A stretch of 56,511 nt of DNA from Actinomycetes bacterium (GTDB taxonomy: Bacteria > Actinomycetota > Thermoleophilia > Gaiellales > Gaiellaceae). Shown here piece after piece: positions 8,485 to 16,809 of the stretch. The number at the start of each line of letters is the position of its first letter. Position 1 is the stretch's first letter. The notes beneath the pieces were generated by a model. The model saw only the letters and a list, made by a program, of their open reading frames with translations. It was not told where the DNA came from and did not search any database. Where the stretch lies: assembly GCA_026708005.1 (NCBI GenBank), contig JAPOVR010000141.1, positions 1 to 56,511 of the forward strand, read 5' to 3'. A program made the translations under genes and the position numbers.

Positions 8485-9314
8485 CTACGCCGAGCTGACG
8501 GCCAGGAACGACTCGATCACGCGCGCGAGCTCCTCGGGCACGTCGGTGAAGAGCGCATCCGAGTCGAGGTGGGGCAGCGCCGTCACCTCGGTGCTCGGGG
8601 GTAGGAGCGGCAGCGCGCGCTTCGTGACCTCGCAAATCTCATCGCGGGCCCAGATCATCAGCAGCGGCTGGGAGAGCTCGCTTGCCCGCTTGACAGGCGG
8701 GTAGTCGAACGCGGCATGGAACGTCCACCACGCGTGCTCGGCCGAGAGGTGTTGCCCCGCCCACTCGTGCGCGAGCTGCAGGTTGCGCCCCCGCGTGACG
8801 TGCTGCCAGAGCTGCCAGTACCAGGCGAGGTGCTCGCCGCCGGCCGATACCGCCGGTGGTTGCGCACCGTCTTTGAAGGCGGCGCGCTCGGCGCCGGTGA
8901 CGTACGGGATGCCGACCACGCCGACCGACCGACCCGGTCGGGCTCAGCAAGGCCAAGCTCGACTGCCTCGCACGAGCCGGTGTGCATGCCGACGACGTCG
9001 AAGTCAACGACACCGAGCTGAGCCAGGGCGTAGAGCGTCGCCGCCCCGTAGTCGGCGATCTCGAGCCGTCTGACGAGGCGGTCAGAGTGCCCGAACCCGA
9101 TGCGGTCTGGAGTGATCACCCGCCGCTTTGCGGCGAGCAGCGGCGCGATCCGGTCGAACTGGCGCCCCGACAGCGGCGAGGCATGCAGCAGGACGAGCGG
9201 CTTCAGATCGCCGCTGCCGAGCCAGCGGACGTGCATCGTTCCGTGCCGTGTCTCGACCAGCCGCCCTTGTGCGCTCTGCTCTGACTGCTCGCTCTCTGGT
9301 TGGCTGTCTGCCAT
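8485..9314 (-). pseudogene. HTG-type alpha/beta-hydrolase-fold gene, frameshifted
   Basis: Two overlapping minus-strand frames together make one full hydrolase-fold protein of about 275 residues. The N-terminal frame (9314 down to about 8935) contains RLVETRHGTMHVRW, LLHASPLSG, PDRIGFGHSDRL and the elbow VGMHTGS (H111 in place of Ser), ending at AEPDRVGRS. The C-terminal frame (about 8919 to 8485) resumes at VVGIPYVTG and carries LLMIWARDEI and LPHLDSDAL. The break falls in a short tandem tract (GACC on the plus strand, three units at 8922-8933). Restoring one four-base unit would rejoin the frames. It is a pseudogene, a slippage variant or a sequencing error. Confidence 0.75.
8922..8933. repeat. 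(GACC)3 short tandem repeat inside a hydrolase-fold gene
   Basis: Three perfect GACC units, read GGTC on the coding strand, at the exact point where the hydrolase-fold gene changes frame. Four units would put the gene in frame, so the tract could be a slippage site. Confidence 0.7.
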
Positions 9315-9482
9315 CACCGCGACCGTAGAGCAGCTGTGTAGGCGGGTAGCTCGCCGGGCCGCACGGATCCGCAGGTTCATCCATCTAGTAGCGTCTCTGC
9401 GCGCACGCGGCGAAGGACGCGTCGATCCGGCTGAGCCGGTCGGCGCTGGCAGCGTCAGCGCGCACGCGACGAAGGAGCCGAG

Positions 9483-10349
9483 ATGAGCAGCGGATTACCG
9501 TACTCCTACACCGACTGGGGTGCCATGGGCGAGCTCCTTGAGCTTCCCGAGGGCAAGGTGTTCGCGATCAGGAGGGGAGAGGGTCCGCCCCTCGTCCTGC
9601 TGCACTCATACGGCGGCAACTCCTGGATGTTCGGCCGCGTGCTCGATGCGCTCGCAGCCCGCTTCACCGTGCACCTCTACGACCTGCCGGGCTGTGCGCG
9701 CTCAGATACGCCCGCGCTTCCCTACGACGTTCCCGACTACGCGAGGGTGCTCGAGCGGGTGATGGAGAGCTTCGGCCTCGCGCGCGCCCACGTGTTCTCG
9801 TGCGGGGGCAGCTCGCTCACAGCCGCGCACTTCGCCGCCACGAGGCCCGCTCGCGTCGACAGGTTGATCCTCGAGAGCCTCATCGCCTATGAGACGCGCG
9901 AGGAGCGCATCGGCTGGTGGGAGAGCAAGTTCAGGCACCTGATCGACGAGTCGGTGATGCTGCCTAAGGACGATGGAGGGATCTTCTACCGGGAGAAGCT
10001 GAACCTCTACCCGGAGCTGAGCGACGCTGAGCGGCTCGAGGTCTTCGAGGTGCAGGATGCCGATCGGGAGGCCAATGGCCGCTGGTGGGTCGAGGGACTG
10101 CGCGGAACCCAGCTGCGCTACGACATCAACCCGTTCCTGCCGCAGATCGCGTCGCCGACGCTCTTGATCTACGCCGAGGCCTCATGGCAGCGCACCGAGA
10201 AGCCCGAGTTCGGCCTGCAGATGGAGTCGCGCCTGCTCCGCACGATCACCGACTGCCGGCTCGAGCTGATCCCGGAGACGTACGGCGAGACGTTCTTCGA
10301 GCGCGCGGAGCAGTGGACGGAGCTCGTGCTGGGCTTCCTCGAGCCGTAG
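9483..10349 (+). CDS. Alpha/beta-hydrolase-fold protein without a recognisable nucleophile
   Basis: A 288-residue protein with hydrolase-fold landmarks: PPLVLLHSYGGNSW, a YDLPGCARSD loop, and the elbow region HVFSCGGSSLTAAHFA. In the Gly-x-Nu-x-Gly register the nucleophile position is G109; C108 and S111 are adjacent, so a shifted nucleophile cannot be ruled out. The C-terminal part (IPETYGETFFERAEQW) has no His where the catalytic base is expected. It is the most distant of the seven hydrolase-fold proteins here. The ATG has GAAGGAG upstream. It is followed after 11 bases by a small-molecule kinase, and lies divergent from the frameshifted hydrolase gene. Confidence 0.8.
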   Translation: MSSGLPYSYTDWGAMGELLELPEGKVFAIRRGEGPPLVLLHSYGGNSWMFGRVLDALAARFTVHLYDLPGCARSDTPALPYDVPDYARVLERVMESFGLARAHVFSCGGSSLTAAHFAATRPARVDRLILESLIAYETREERIGWWESKFRHLIDESVMLPKDDGGIFYREKLNLYPELSDAERLEVFEVQDADREANGRWWVEGLRGTQLRYDINPFLPQIASPTLLIYAEASWQRTEKPEFGLQMESRLLRTITDCRLELIPETYGETFFERAEQWTELVLGFLEP

Positions 10350-10360
10350 CGGGGGTTGTC

Positions 10361-11458
10361 GTGAAGATCCCGACGACGCTCAGCGAGCTCACGCCGTCCT
10401 GGTTGACCGAGGCGCTGCAGACGACGGAGGGGCTGGCCGACGTCGAGGTCGAGCTCTGCGAGGTTGAGCCGATGGGGGTTGGGCAGGGCCTGAGCAGCCA
10501 AATGGGGCGCCTGAGGCTCACCTACGCGGAGGGCGCAGCGGGGCCGGCGACGATAATTGCCAAGCTGCCCCCGAGCGACGCGGCCAGCCGCGCGACCGCG
10601 AGTCGGCTCAACCTGTTCGAGATCGAGAACCGCTTCTACGCCGAGCTTGCCCCGCGAGCGGGGCTTCGGGTTCCACGTTGCTACTACGGCGCGATGAACC
10701 GGCCGGCCGACGAGCACGTGCTGCTGCTCGAAGACCTCGCTGGCTCGGTCGTCGGTGACGACGTTGCCGGGTCCTCCCTGGCCCGAGTCGAGCTGGTCGT
10801 GCGGCACCTGGCCGGCATGCACGCTGCCTGGTGGGAGAGCCCACAGCTGGCCGAGCTGGCGTGGCTGAAGTCGTGGAGCGATCCGGCCGAGGCCGAGACC
10901 ATGGAGTCGCTCTACCAGACCTCCTGGGACACGGTCGAGGGCTACGGCTTCGAGATCCCCCCGGCCGTGGTCGACCTTGGCCGGAGCCTGAAGCCATGCT
11001 CGGCAGCGATCCATCGAGAGCTGAGCGCGCCGCCGTGGACGCTCGTCCATGGGGACGTCCGGCTGGACAACCTGCTCTTCGGAACGGCCGAGGCGGCTCC
11101 GCCGCTCGTGGTAATCGACTGGCAGATCGTCGGGAGGCTGCGAGGTGCTTACGACGTCGCGACGTTTCTCGTCTCGTCGCTCAAGCCTGAGATCAGGGGC
11201 TTGTGCGAGCTCGACCTTGTCGCCGCCTACCATCGGGCGCTTCTCGCGGGCGGGGTGGCCGACTACAGCCTCGACGCGTGTCTAACGGACTACCGGCTCA
11301 CGATGGTCTCGTGGTTCTCGCGGGTTGTCTTCGTCGGCGCAAGCTACGACCTTGGCAACGAGCGGGGCCATGCGCTCATCCAGGGGCTGCTCGACCGCGT
11401 GTCGGCGGCTCTTGTCGATCTCGACTGCGGCAAGCTGATCGGTGAGGCGGGGCGGTGA
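10361..11458 (+). CDS. Phosphotransferase of the APH / ecdysteroid-kinase-like superfamily
   Basis: A 365-residue kinase-fold protein. It has a degenerate N-lobe (LSSQMGRLRLTY, ATIIAKLP), a hinge HVLLLEDLAG, then the catalytic loop LVHGDVRLDNLLF (HGDxxxxN) and the metal motif VVIDWQ near the C-lobe centre. These are the key residues of aminoglycoside/choline/ecdysteroid-kinase-like enzymes, which use ATP or GTP to phosphorylate a small hydroxylated molecule. In a catabolic setting it may activate a substrate or intermediate; an antibiotic target is only one option. The GTG at 10361 starts KIPTTLSELTPSWL, the usual N-terminus of this group. It is 11 bases after the hydrolase-fold gene, so likely the same operon. 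Confidence 0.8.
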   Translation: MKIPTTLSELTPSWLTEALQTTEGLADVEVELCEVEPMGVGQGLSSQMGRLRLTYAEGAAGPATIIAKLPPSDAASRATASRLNLFEIENRFYAELAPRAGLRVPRCYYGAMNRPADEHVLLLEDLAGSVVGDDVAGSSLARVELVVRHLAGMHAAWWESPQLAELAWLKSWSDPAEAETMESLYQTSWDTVEGYGFEIPPAVVDLGRSLKPCSAAIHRELSAPPWTLVHGDVRLDNLLFGTAEAAPPLVVIDWQIVGRLRGAYDVATFLVSSLKPEIRGLCELDLVAAYHRALLAGGVADYSLDACLTDYRLTMVSWFSRVVFVGASYDLGNERGHALIQGLLDRVSAALVDLDCGKLIGEAGR

Positions 11459-11624
11459 GGGAGCGCAGACTCCGTGACAAGGCCCTCCGTTGATCCGTCG
11501 CCGGCCGCTTGGTGAGGAGACCACCGGATGAGCAGCCCAGACCTGCTCCGGCGGCGGGGCCTCTGCGCTCTGGGCACGCTCCGGCCCAAGATGGGTCACC
11601 CGAGCTAGGGACGGCTGGCTGACG

Positions 11625-13589
11625 ATGCGCCCGATCGCCGAGGGAGATCTCCTCTGGAGCCCGGCCGAGGGCGGTGCTGGCTCGAGGCTCGAGCACTACC
11701 GAGCCTGGCTTCGCGAGACGCGCGGCCTCGCCTTTCGCGACTACGACGAGCTCTGGAGCTGGTCGGTGTCAGACCTCGAGGCCTTCTGGGTGTCGATGCT
11801 CGACTACTTCGAGCTCGAGACAGCCGGCAGCTGGTCGCCGGTGCTCACCTCGCACGAGCTGCCGGGCGCGCGCTGGTTCTCCAACCTCGAGCTCAACTAC
11901 GCACGCGAGGCGCTGCGCCAGCGCGACGAGCGCCCCGCGATTCTCGCGATCGACGAAGCCGGGAGGCGGCGTTCGCTCACGAACCGCGAGCTCGCCGATG
12001 CGGTCGCCGCCGCCGCTGCCGGCCTCAGGCGGCTTGGTGTGAGGAGCGGTGATCGGGTCGTGGCATACCTGCCGAACGTCTCCGAGGCCGTCGTCGGCTT
12101 CCTCGCCTCGGCGAGCCTCGGTGCGATCTGGTCGCTCTGCTCGCCCGATCTGGGGTCGAAGCTCGTGCTCGACCGGTTCAGCCAGATCGAGCCCAAGGTG
12201 CTGATTGCGTCATCCGCCTACACGTACGGCGGGCGCAGCTTCGACCGGTCAGACGCCGTCCGCGAGATCGTGGGGGGGCTCCCGACGCTGACCACCGTTG
12301 TCAACCTTGGCGATGCCGTCCCTGTCGCAGCCTCGAGCGTCAGCTGGGACAGCCTCTGCGCCGAGCCGACAGACCTCTTCTTCGAGTCGGTCACCTTCGA
12401 GCATCCGCTATGGATCGTCTACACGTCGGGCACCACCGGGCTTCCAAAGCCGATCGTCCACGGCCACGGTGGGATTGCGATCGAGCTCCACAAGCTGCTG
12501 GCCCTGCACTTTGACCTGGGTCCAGGGGACACGTTCTTCTGGCTGACGTCAAGCGGCTGGGTGATGTGGAACATCCTGGGCGGCGGCATGCTGCGAGGTT
12601 CCACGATCGTTCTCTACGACGGCCATCCCGGCTATCCGGGACCCGAGCGGCTCTGGCAGCTCGTTGCCGAGGAGCGCGTGACCTACTTCGGAGTCGGCGC
12701 GGCGTTTCTCCATGGGGCGCTCAAGGCGAGGCTGCGCCCGCGCGACCGCTTCGACCTCAGCCGTCTGCGCGGAGTGGGCTCCACGGCCTCTCCGCTCTCA
12801 GTTGCAGGCTTCGAATGGGTGCACCGGCACGTGGGGGAGCACGTTTCCGTCGGCTCGACCTCCGGCGGAACTGACGTGGTCTCTGCGTTCGTTGGCCCAT
12901 GCCCGACGCTGCCGGTCCACGCCGGTGAGATCCAGTGCCGTTGCCTCGGTGTCAAGGCCGAGGCCTACGACGCCGCGGGAGCGGCGGTGATCGACGAGGT
13001 GGGCGAGCTCGTCATCGAGAAGCCGATGCCCTCCATGCCGGTCTTCTTCTGGAACGACCCCGATGGCACCCGGTACCGGCAGAGCTACTTCGACCAGCTG
13101 CCGGGGCGCTGGACCCACGGCGACTGGGTGCGGTTCACGACGCGCGGCTCGTGCGTCGTCTACGGGCGCTCGGACGCCACGCTCAACCGGGGTGGCATCC
13201 GTCTTGGGACCCGCGACTACTACGAGCTCGTCGAGTCGCTTGAGGCCGTCGAGAACAGCCTCGTGATCGATACGAGCGAGCTGGGCGCCGAGGGGCTCCT
13301 GCTGCTGTTCGTCGCGCTCGTTGGCGGGAAAACGCTCGACGCCGAGCTTGAGGGGCGTCTCGGCGGGCTGATCCGCAGGGAGCTCTCACCGCGCCATCGA
13401 CCGGACGTCATCCGCCAGGTCTCGGCAATTCCGGTGACCCTAACCGGCAAGAAGCTCGAGATCCCGGTGAAGCGGCTCCTCTCGGGGGTCGCCCCTGAGG
13501 AGGCGGTCTCGCGCAGCGCTATCGCGAATCCCGAGGCGCTTGACGAGGTCCTCGAGATCGCTCGAGGCGTTCTCGCTCAGCGCCGGTGA
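11625..13589 (+). CDS. Acetoacetyl-CoA synthetase-like acyl-CoA ligase
   Basis: A 654-residue ANL-superfamily ligase of the acetoacetate:CoA ligase type. The N-terminal region (ELWSWSVSDLEAFWVSMLDY) is the ACAS N-terminal domain, followed by LPGARWFSNLELNYAR. The AMP-binding motif TSGTTGLPKPIVHGHGG is intact. TWDVRF-like steps are present as HGDWVRF, and GRSDATLNRGGIRLGT plus the C-terminal TGKKLEIPVKRLL (catalytic Lys region) complete the active site. The reaction is acid + ATP + CoA to acyl-CoA + AMP + PPi; acetoacetate is the family substrate, but a related short 3-oxo or branched acid is possible. It lies 166 bases after the kinase gene. Confidence 0.9.
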   Translation: MRPIAEGDLLWSPAEGGAGSRLEHYRAWLRETRGLAFRDYDELWSWSVSDLEAFWVSMLDYFELETAGSWSPVLTSHELPGARWFSNLELNYAREALRQRDERPAILAIDEAGRRRSLTNRELADAVAAAAAGLRRLGVRSGDRVVAYLPNVSEAVVGFLASASLGAIWSLCSPDLGSKLVLDRFSQIEPKVLIASSAYTYGGRSFDRSDAVREIVGGLPTLTTVVNLGDAVPVAASSVSWDSLCAEPTDLFFESVTFEHPLWIVYTSGTTGLPKPIVHGHGGIAIELHKLLALHFDLGPGDTFFWLTSSGWVMWNILGGGMLRGSTIVLYDGHPGYPGPERLWQLVAEERVTYFGVGAAFLHGALKARLRPRDRFDLSRLRGVGSTASPLSVAGFEWVHRHVGEHVSVGSTSGGTDVVSAFVGPCPTLPVHAGEIQCRCLGVKAEAYDAAGAAVIDEVGELVIEKPMPSMPVFFWNDPDGTRYRQSYFDQLPGRWTHGDWVRFTTRGSCVVYGRSDATLNRGGIRLGTRDYYELVESLEAVENSLVIDTSELGAEGLLLLFVALVGGKTLDAELEGRLGGLIRRELSPRHRPDVIRQVSAIPVTLTGKKLEIPVKRLLSGVAPEEAVSRSAIANPEALDEVLEIARGVLAQRR

Positions 13590-13700
13590 GCCGATGGTCT
13601 CGCCGGGGCCCTGTCCCCGTCACGCTGGAGGAGCCTGCCCCACCTGTCCGCGGTGAGATCAGAGAGGCCCGGGGCCTGGCGCACGCGCCCGCGAGGGTGG

Positions 13701-13750
13701 TCTGCGGCCTGAGCTTTGACGGGATTCTGCGGCCTGAGCTTTGACGGGAT
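13701..13750. repeat. Perfect 25-bp tandem duplication
   Basis: The 25 bases 13701-13725 (beginning TCTGCGGCCTGAGC) recur exactly at 13726-13750. They lie in the 397-base gene-free stretch 13590-13986, which also holds three imperfect copies of a unit beginning GGAGCCTGCCCC or similar (near 13631, 13789 and 13888). I see no gene and no copy of the structured repeat there. Confidence 0.85.
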
Positions 13751-13986
13751 GGTGGGGCGCCTGCCCCGCGCGCTCGCGAGCGTGAAGGAGCCTGCCCCGC
13801 GCGCCCGCGGGTGAGAGTACGCGCCCGCCGCGGGAGATATCACCTGCCCGGCCGTGGCGGGCCTGCCGCAGACGCTCGCCAAGGTGCAGGAACCTACCCC
13901 ACATGTCCACGGCGGAGATCACGCGCCCTGGATGCGACACTCTGTTCACCGCGATCTGTTCACTGCTATCAGAAGGGAGCGAGACG

Positions 13987-14628
13987 TTGGAGCCCATCGA
14001 GTTGTTCGAGGTAATGAGAACGCAGACCAGCGCCCGCGGGTACACCGACGAGCCGGTGAGCGACGAGGACGTGCATCGCATCCTCGAAGCGGCTACTTGG
14101 GCGCCGAACGCCAACAACCGCCAGCTCTGGGAGTTCATCGTCATCCGGGACGCCGCCGTGAAGAAGGGCCTGGCCGATCTCTACCGCAAGTCGCTTGCGC
14201 TGATCATCGACTCCGCGCCGGGGGATGTCGCAGCGTTTGACTCGCGCACCGCTCCGAAGGCGATGATCAGGTGGTCGATGAACCTCGCCGAGACGCTCGA
14301 GGATGTTCCGGTCATCGTCGTCGTCGGCTGGGATCTGGCGGGCTCGCCGCACTCGCCGGACGGCATCTTCAAGGTGTTCAGGGATGAGACCGTCTACACG
14401 GGCGTGATGCCCGCGGTCCAGAACCTCATGCTTGCCGCGCGCGGCCTTGGTCTCGGCACGTGCCTGACCACGGTTGCGAACATCTACGAGGGCAAGGTGA
14501 AGGAGCTCTTGGAGGTGCCCGCCTCGGTGCGCCTCGTGGCGATGATTCCGGTCGGGTATCCGACCGAGCCCTTCTCGCCGAGGAAGCGGATCCCCGTCGC
14601 CGAGAAGCTTCATGCAGACCGCTGGTAG
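13987..14628 (+). CDS. Nitroreductase-family protein
   Basis: A 213-residue FMN-dependent nitroreductase-fold protein. It has the N-terminal RTQTSARGYTDEPVSDED segment (Arg-Ser/Ala-x-Arg FMN phosphate contact), WAPNANNRQLWEF, a central VQNLMLAARGLGLGTCL and the terminal VAMIPVGYP. Members reduce nitro, quinone or enone groups with NAD(P)H, or dehalogenate aromatics. The TTG at 13987 has AGAAGGGAG upstream and a family-like distance to the first motif, so I prefer it to the in-frame ATG at 13903. It stands alone between two gene-free stretches. The end of the gene overlaps an imperfect 21-bp duplication running past the stop codon (about 14609-14650). Confidence 0.85.
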   Translation: MEPIELFEVMRTQTSARGYTDEPVSDEDVHRILEAATWAPNANNRQLWEFIVIRDAAVKKGLADLYRKSLALIIDSAPGDVAAFDSRTAPKAMIRWSMNLAETLEDVPVIVVVGWDLAGSPHSPDGIFKVFRDETVYTGVMPAVQNLMLAARGLGLGTCLTTVANIYEGKVKELLEVPASVRLVAMIPVGYPTEPFSPRKRIPVAEKLHADRW

Positions 14629-14675
14629 GTTCATGCGGACCGTCGGTAGGCAGCTCGGCTTGGTTTGAGGCTCGC

Positions 14676-14709
14676 GCTCCGGAGGGCGTATCGCTCCGGA
14701 GGGCGTATC
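14676..14709. repeat. Perfect 17-bp tandem duplication
   Basis: GCTCCGGAGGGCGTATC occurs twice in direct succession (14676-14692 and 14693-14709), in the gene-free stretch 14629-15276 downstream of the nitroreductase gene. Confidence 0.85.
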
Positions 14710-15006
14710 GGTGGAGCGCGCTCCGCACGCCCGTGGCGAGAGCCCTCGCGTGGGCTGCGACGGCGCCCGTGATGTGGTTTGCTTGCGCACCCGTGGGGAG
14801 AGCCTGCCGCACTGGCGTTTCCGTGCCCGCCCAGTCGTGTGGTAGACGCGGACGATCCCGTCCGCCGACTCCGGAGCGTTTCCGCGCCCGGTCGTGTGCC
14901 CCGCGTGCCGGTCGCGGGAGCAACTTGGCCTAGTGGGGGCGAGCGGCTGCGATGCCGAGGCCGCAGGCGAAAGCGGCTAGGACGCTTGGCTTGGTGCGCG
15001 CGGGGT

Positions 15007-15044
15007 GCTGACCGGCGGCCACGTGGCTGACCGGCGGCCACGTG
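15007..15044. repeat. Perfect 19-bp tandem duplication
   Basis: GCTGACCGGCGGCCACGTG occurs twice without a spacer (15007-15025 and 15026-15044), in the same gene-free stretch as the 17-bp duplication at 14676 and structured-repeat copy 2. Confidence 0.85.
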
Positions 15045-15153
15045 GCGCAGAACTTCCGCGGTGAGTCCCGCGCGCGCATCGCGAGCACGCCGTCGCGGGA
15101 GCCACTTGGCTTGGCACGCGTGCCGCTGACCACTGGCCACCAGGTGCGGATTC

Positions 15154-15257
15154 GCGCAGAGGGCTGGCGCGGTTTCGTGACGCTTCCGTGACAGGTTGTG
15201 CGAGAGCCGTGCGCTTTTCTGGGCTACCCTCCCCCAGGTGGTGGGTGGGGGGTGGGC
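15154..15257 (+). repeat. Intergenic structured repeat, copy 2
   Basis: A good copy. TTTCGTGACGCTTCCGTGACAG is followed by GTTGTGCGAGAGCCGTGCGC, then the hairpin arm GGGCTACCCTCCCCC, a GGTGGTGGG loop and a 3-prime arm GGGGGTGGGC that ends early. It stops about 20 bases before the ATG of the hydrolase-fold gene at 15277, the only copy this close to a start codon, so it would lie in that gene's leader if transcribed. Confidence 0.8.
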
Positions 15258-15276
15258 GATAGTGTGCAGCGGCCGA

Positions 15277-16059
15277 ATGGGACGCCGCGGGTATGCCAAT
15301 ACCGAGCTCGGTCAGGTTCACTACCAGGAGTCGGGGGTGGGGGAGCCACTCGTGCTGCTCCACATGACGGCGAGCAGCTCGGTGATGTTCACCCGCTGCA
15401 TCCCCCTGCTCGCTCGCCGGTTCCGTGTGATCGCGCTCGACACACCTGGCTTCGGTCTCTCAGATGCCCCGGCAGAGCAGCCGGAGATCGGCGACTATGC
15501 TCGTTCGCTCGCGGCGGCGCTCGAGGATCTCGGGGTCGACCGTGCGAGCGTCGTCGGCTTCCATACGGGCGGGACGATCGCCTTGGAGCTGGCCACGCGC
15601 TTCCCGCGGCATGTCAGCAGGCTCGTTTTGGCCGCGATCCTCGCGCCGAAGACGAGCGATGAGCGCGCCGCCTGGCGTGAGCTTCTGCTCAGGCCGTGGG
15701 AGCCCGACGGGAAGGGAGAGTTCTTAGACCACGTGCTGTGGTGGCTGGGGAACTACGTTCCCAAGCACGACGGCGTGGCCTACCTGGCCGAGCTGATCGG
15801 CACGCTCCAGGCAGGCCCCAGCTACTGGTGGGGGCCTCGAGCCGTCATCGAATACGACACGTTCGCGCGCCTGGGTGAGCTTGAGCTTCCGATTCTGTTC
15901 CTCACGCCATGCGCCGACAACCTCGCGCAGGACACGCACCGCGCGCACGCGGCATGCCCGGGGAGCAGCTACGTAGAGATTCCGGGCAACGACGCTGCGT
16001 CCTGGGAGTTTCCAGACGAGTTCTGTCAAGCGGTTGTCGACTTTGTTGGAGCTGAGTGA
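15277..16059 (+). CDS. Alpha/beta-hydrolase-fold protein, HTG type
   Basis: A 260-residue hydrolase-fold protein close to the one at 18128: both start with a GYA-n-GQVHY N-terminus, have TASSS after the oxyanion strand, DTPGFG, and W-P-D-G-GEF in the cap. The elbow is VVGFHTGG with H96 in place of Ser. The acid strand is LFLTPCADNL, and the usual GH near the C-terminus is replaced by PGNDAASWEFP. So neither Ser nor the catalytic His is present. The ATG at 15277 matches the start of its paralog; structured-repeat copy 2 ends just upstream. It is monocistronic, followed by a gene-free stretch. Confidence 0.85.
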   Translation: MGRRGYANTELGQVHYQESGVGEPLVLLHMTASSSVMFTRCIPLLARRFRVIALDTPGFGLSDAPAEQPEIGDYARSLAAALEDLGVDRASVVGFHTGGTIALELATRFPRHVSRLVLAAILAPKTSDERAAWRELLLRPWEPDGKGEFLDHVLWWLGNYVPKHDGVAYLAELIGTLQAGPSYWWGPRAVIEYDTFARLGELELPILFLTPCADNLAQDTHRAHAACPGSSYVEIPGNDAASWEFPDEFCQAVVDFVGAE

Positions 16060-16509
16060 GCAAGGCCCGCTCTGGCGAGTTCGGGTGGGATGCCCAGCTT
16101 GTGTTTGCCTCCAGCGCTCTTCGGGGGGCTCGGCGACCCGGTCCTGAGGAGGAGCCAGGGTGGCGCGGCGCAAAGGCGGCTCCCGCCGGGGGCCGTTGGG
16201 TTGCTTGTGGTTGCCCGTTCGTGTCTTCTCCGCGCGGGGCAGCTCTTACCACCGGCCGTTGCCGCGGCGTTGGCCTGCGGCGCGGCTGTGCGGCGGGTGG
16301 GGTGGCGGCGAGAGCGGTCGCCCGGCAGGGCGGTTTGCTCCGGCGCTGGACTGCGGAGCCGGCTGGGTCGTTGCAGCGCGGCCGCTGCGACGAGGCGGTT
16401 GGTGGGAGGCGGGCGGCATGGTTGGGGTCGCGGCCGGTGGCGCCGTTCCAGCGGCTGGACGGCGGCACGGCTGCGGGGAATTCGCTGCGACGGCTGCGGG
16501 GAATTGGCT

Positions 16510-16632
16510 GCGCAGAGTTGACACAGTCTCGTGACAGTCTCGTGACGCTTCTGTGACAGACTGTGCGAGAGCCGTGCGCTTTTCTGGGCTACCCTCCCCC
16601 AGGTGGTGGGTGGGGGGTGGGCTGCCCTTCGC
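16510..16632 (+). repeat. Intergenic structured repeat, copy 3 (best copy)
   Basis: Stem 1 is CACAGTCT (16522-16529) with AGACTGTG (16558-16565), a perfect 8-bp pairing around the CGTGAC tract. Stem 2 is GGGCTACCCTCCCCC (16586-16600) with GGGGGTGGGCTGCCC (16613-16627): 12 of 15 positions pair, with an 11-base GGTGGTGGG-containing loop. The G-rich side could also form a G-quadruplex. There is no T-run, so it is not a plain terminator. It lies in the gene-free stretch 16060-16809, where I see nothing else. Confidence 0.85.
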
Positions 16633-16809
16633 GGCGACCCATCACAGTAGCCTCTCGCGGCGGCTCGGCCACGTCGCCCGGTGCAGCGCTCACATCGGGA
16701 TCGGGGAGCGAGGCGCCCTCGCCAGCGGCTTGGCCCGCCGGCCTGCCTGGCCGGCCTGGTTTCCGCGGCCAGCAAGGGCGTCGCGAGTCCTTGCCGCGAC
16801 AGTCCCTGC

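Noticed and set aside
11528-11608. A 26-codon frame (ATG with GAGGAG upstream) between the kinase and acyl-CoA ligase genes
   Set aside because: Low-complexity Arg-rich product, no recognised family and weak spacing; length expected by chance.
16586-16627. Stem 2 of the structured repeat as an intrinsic terminator
   Set aside because: Strong hairpin, but no T-run follows in any copy, and orientation does not match transcript ends consistently.
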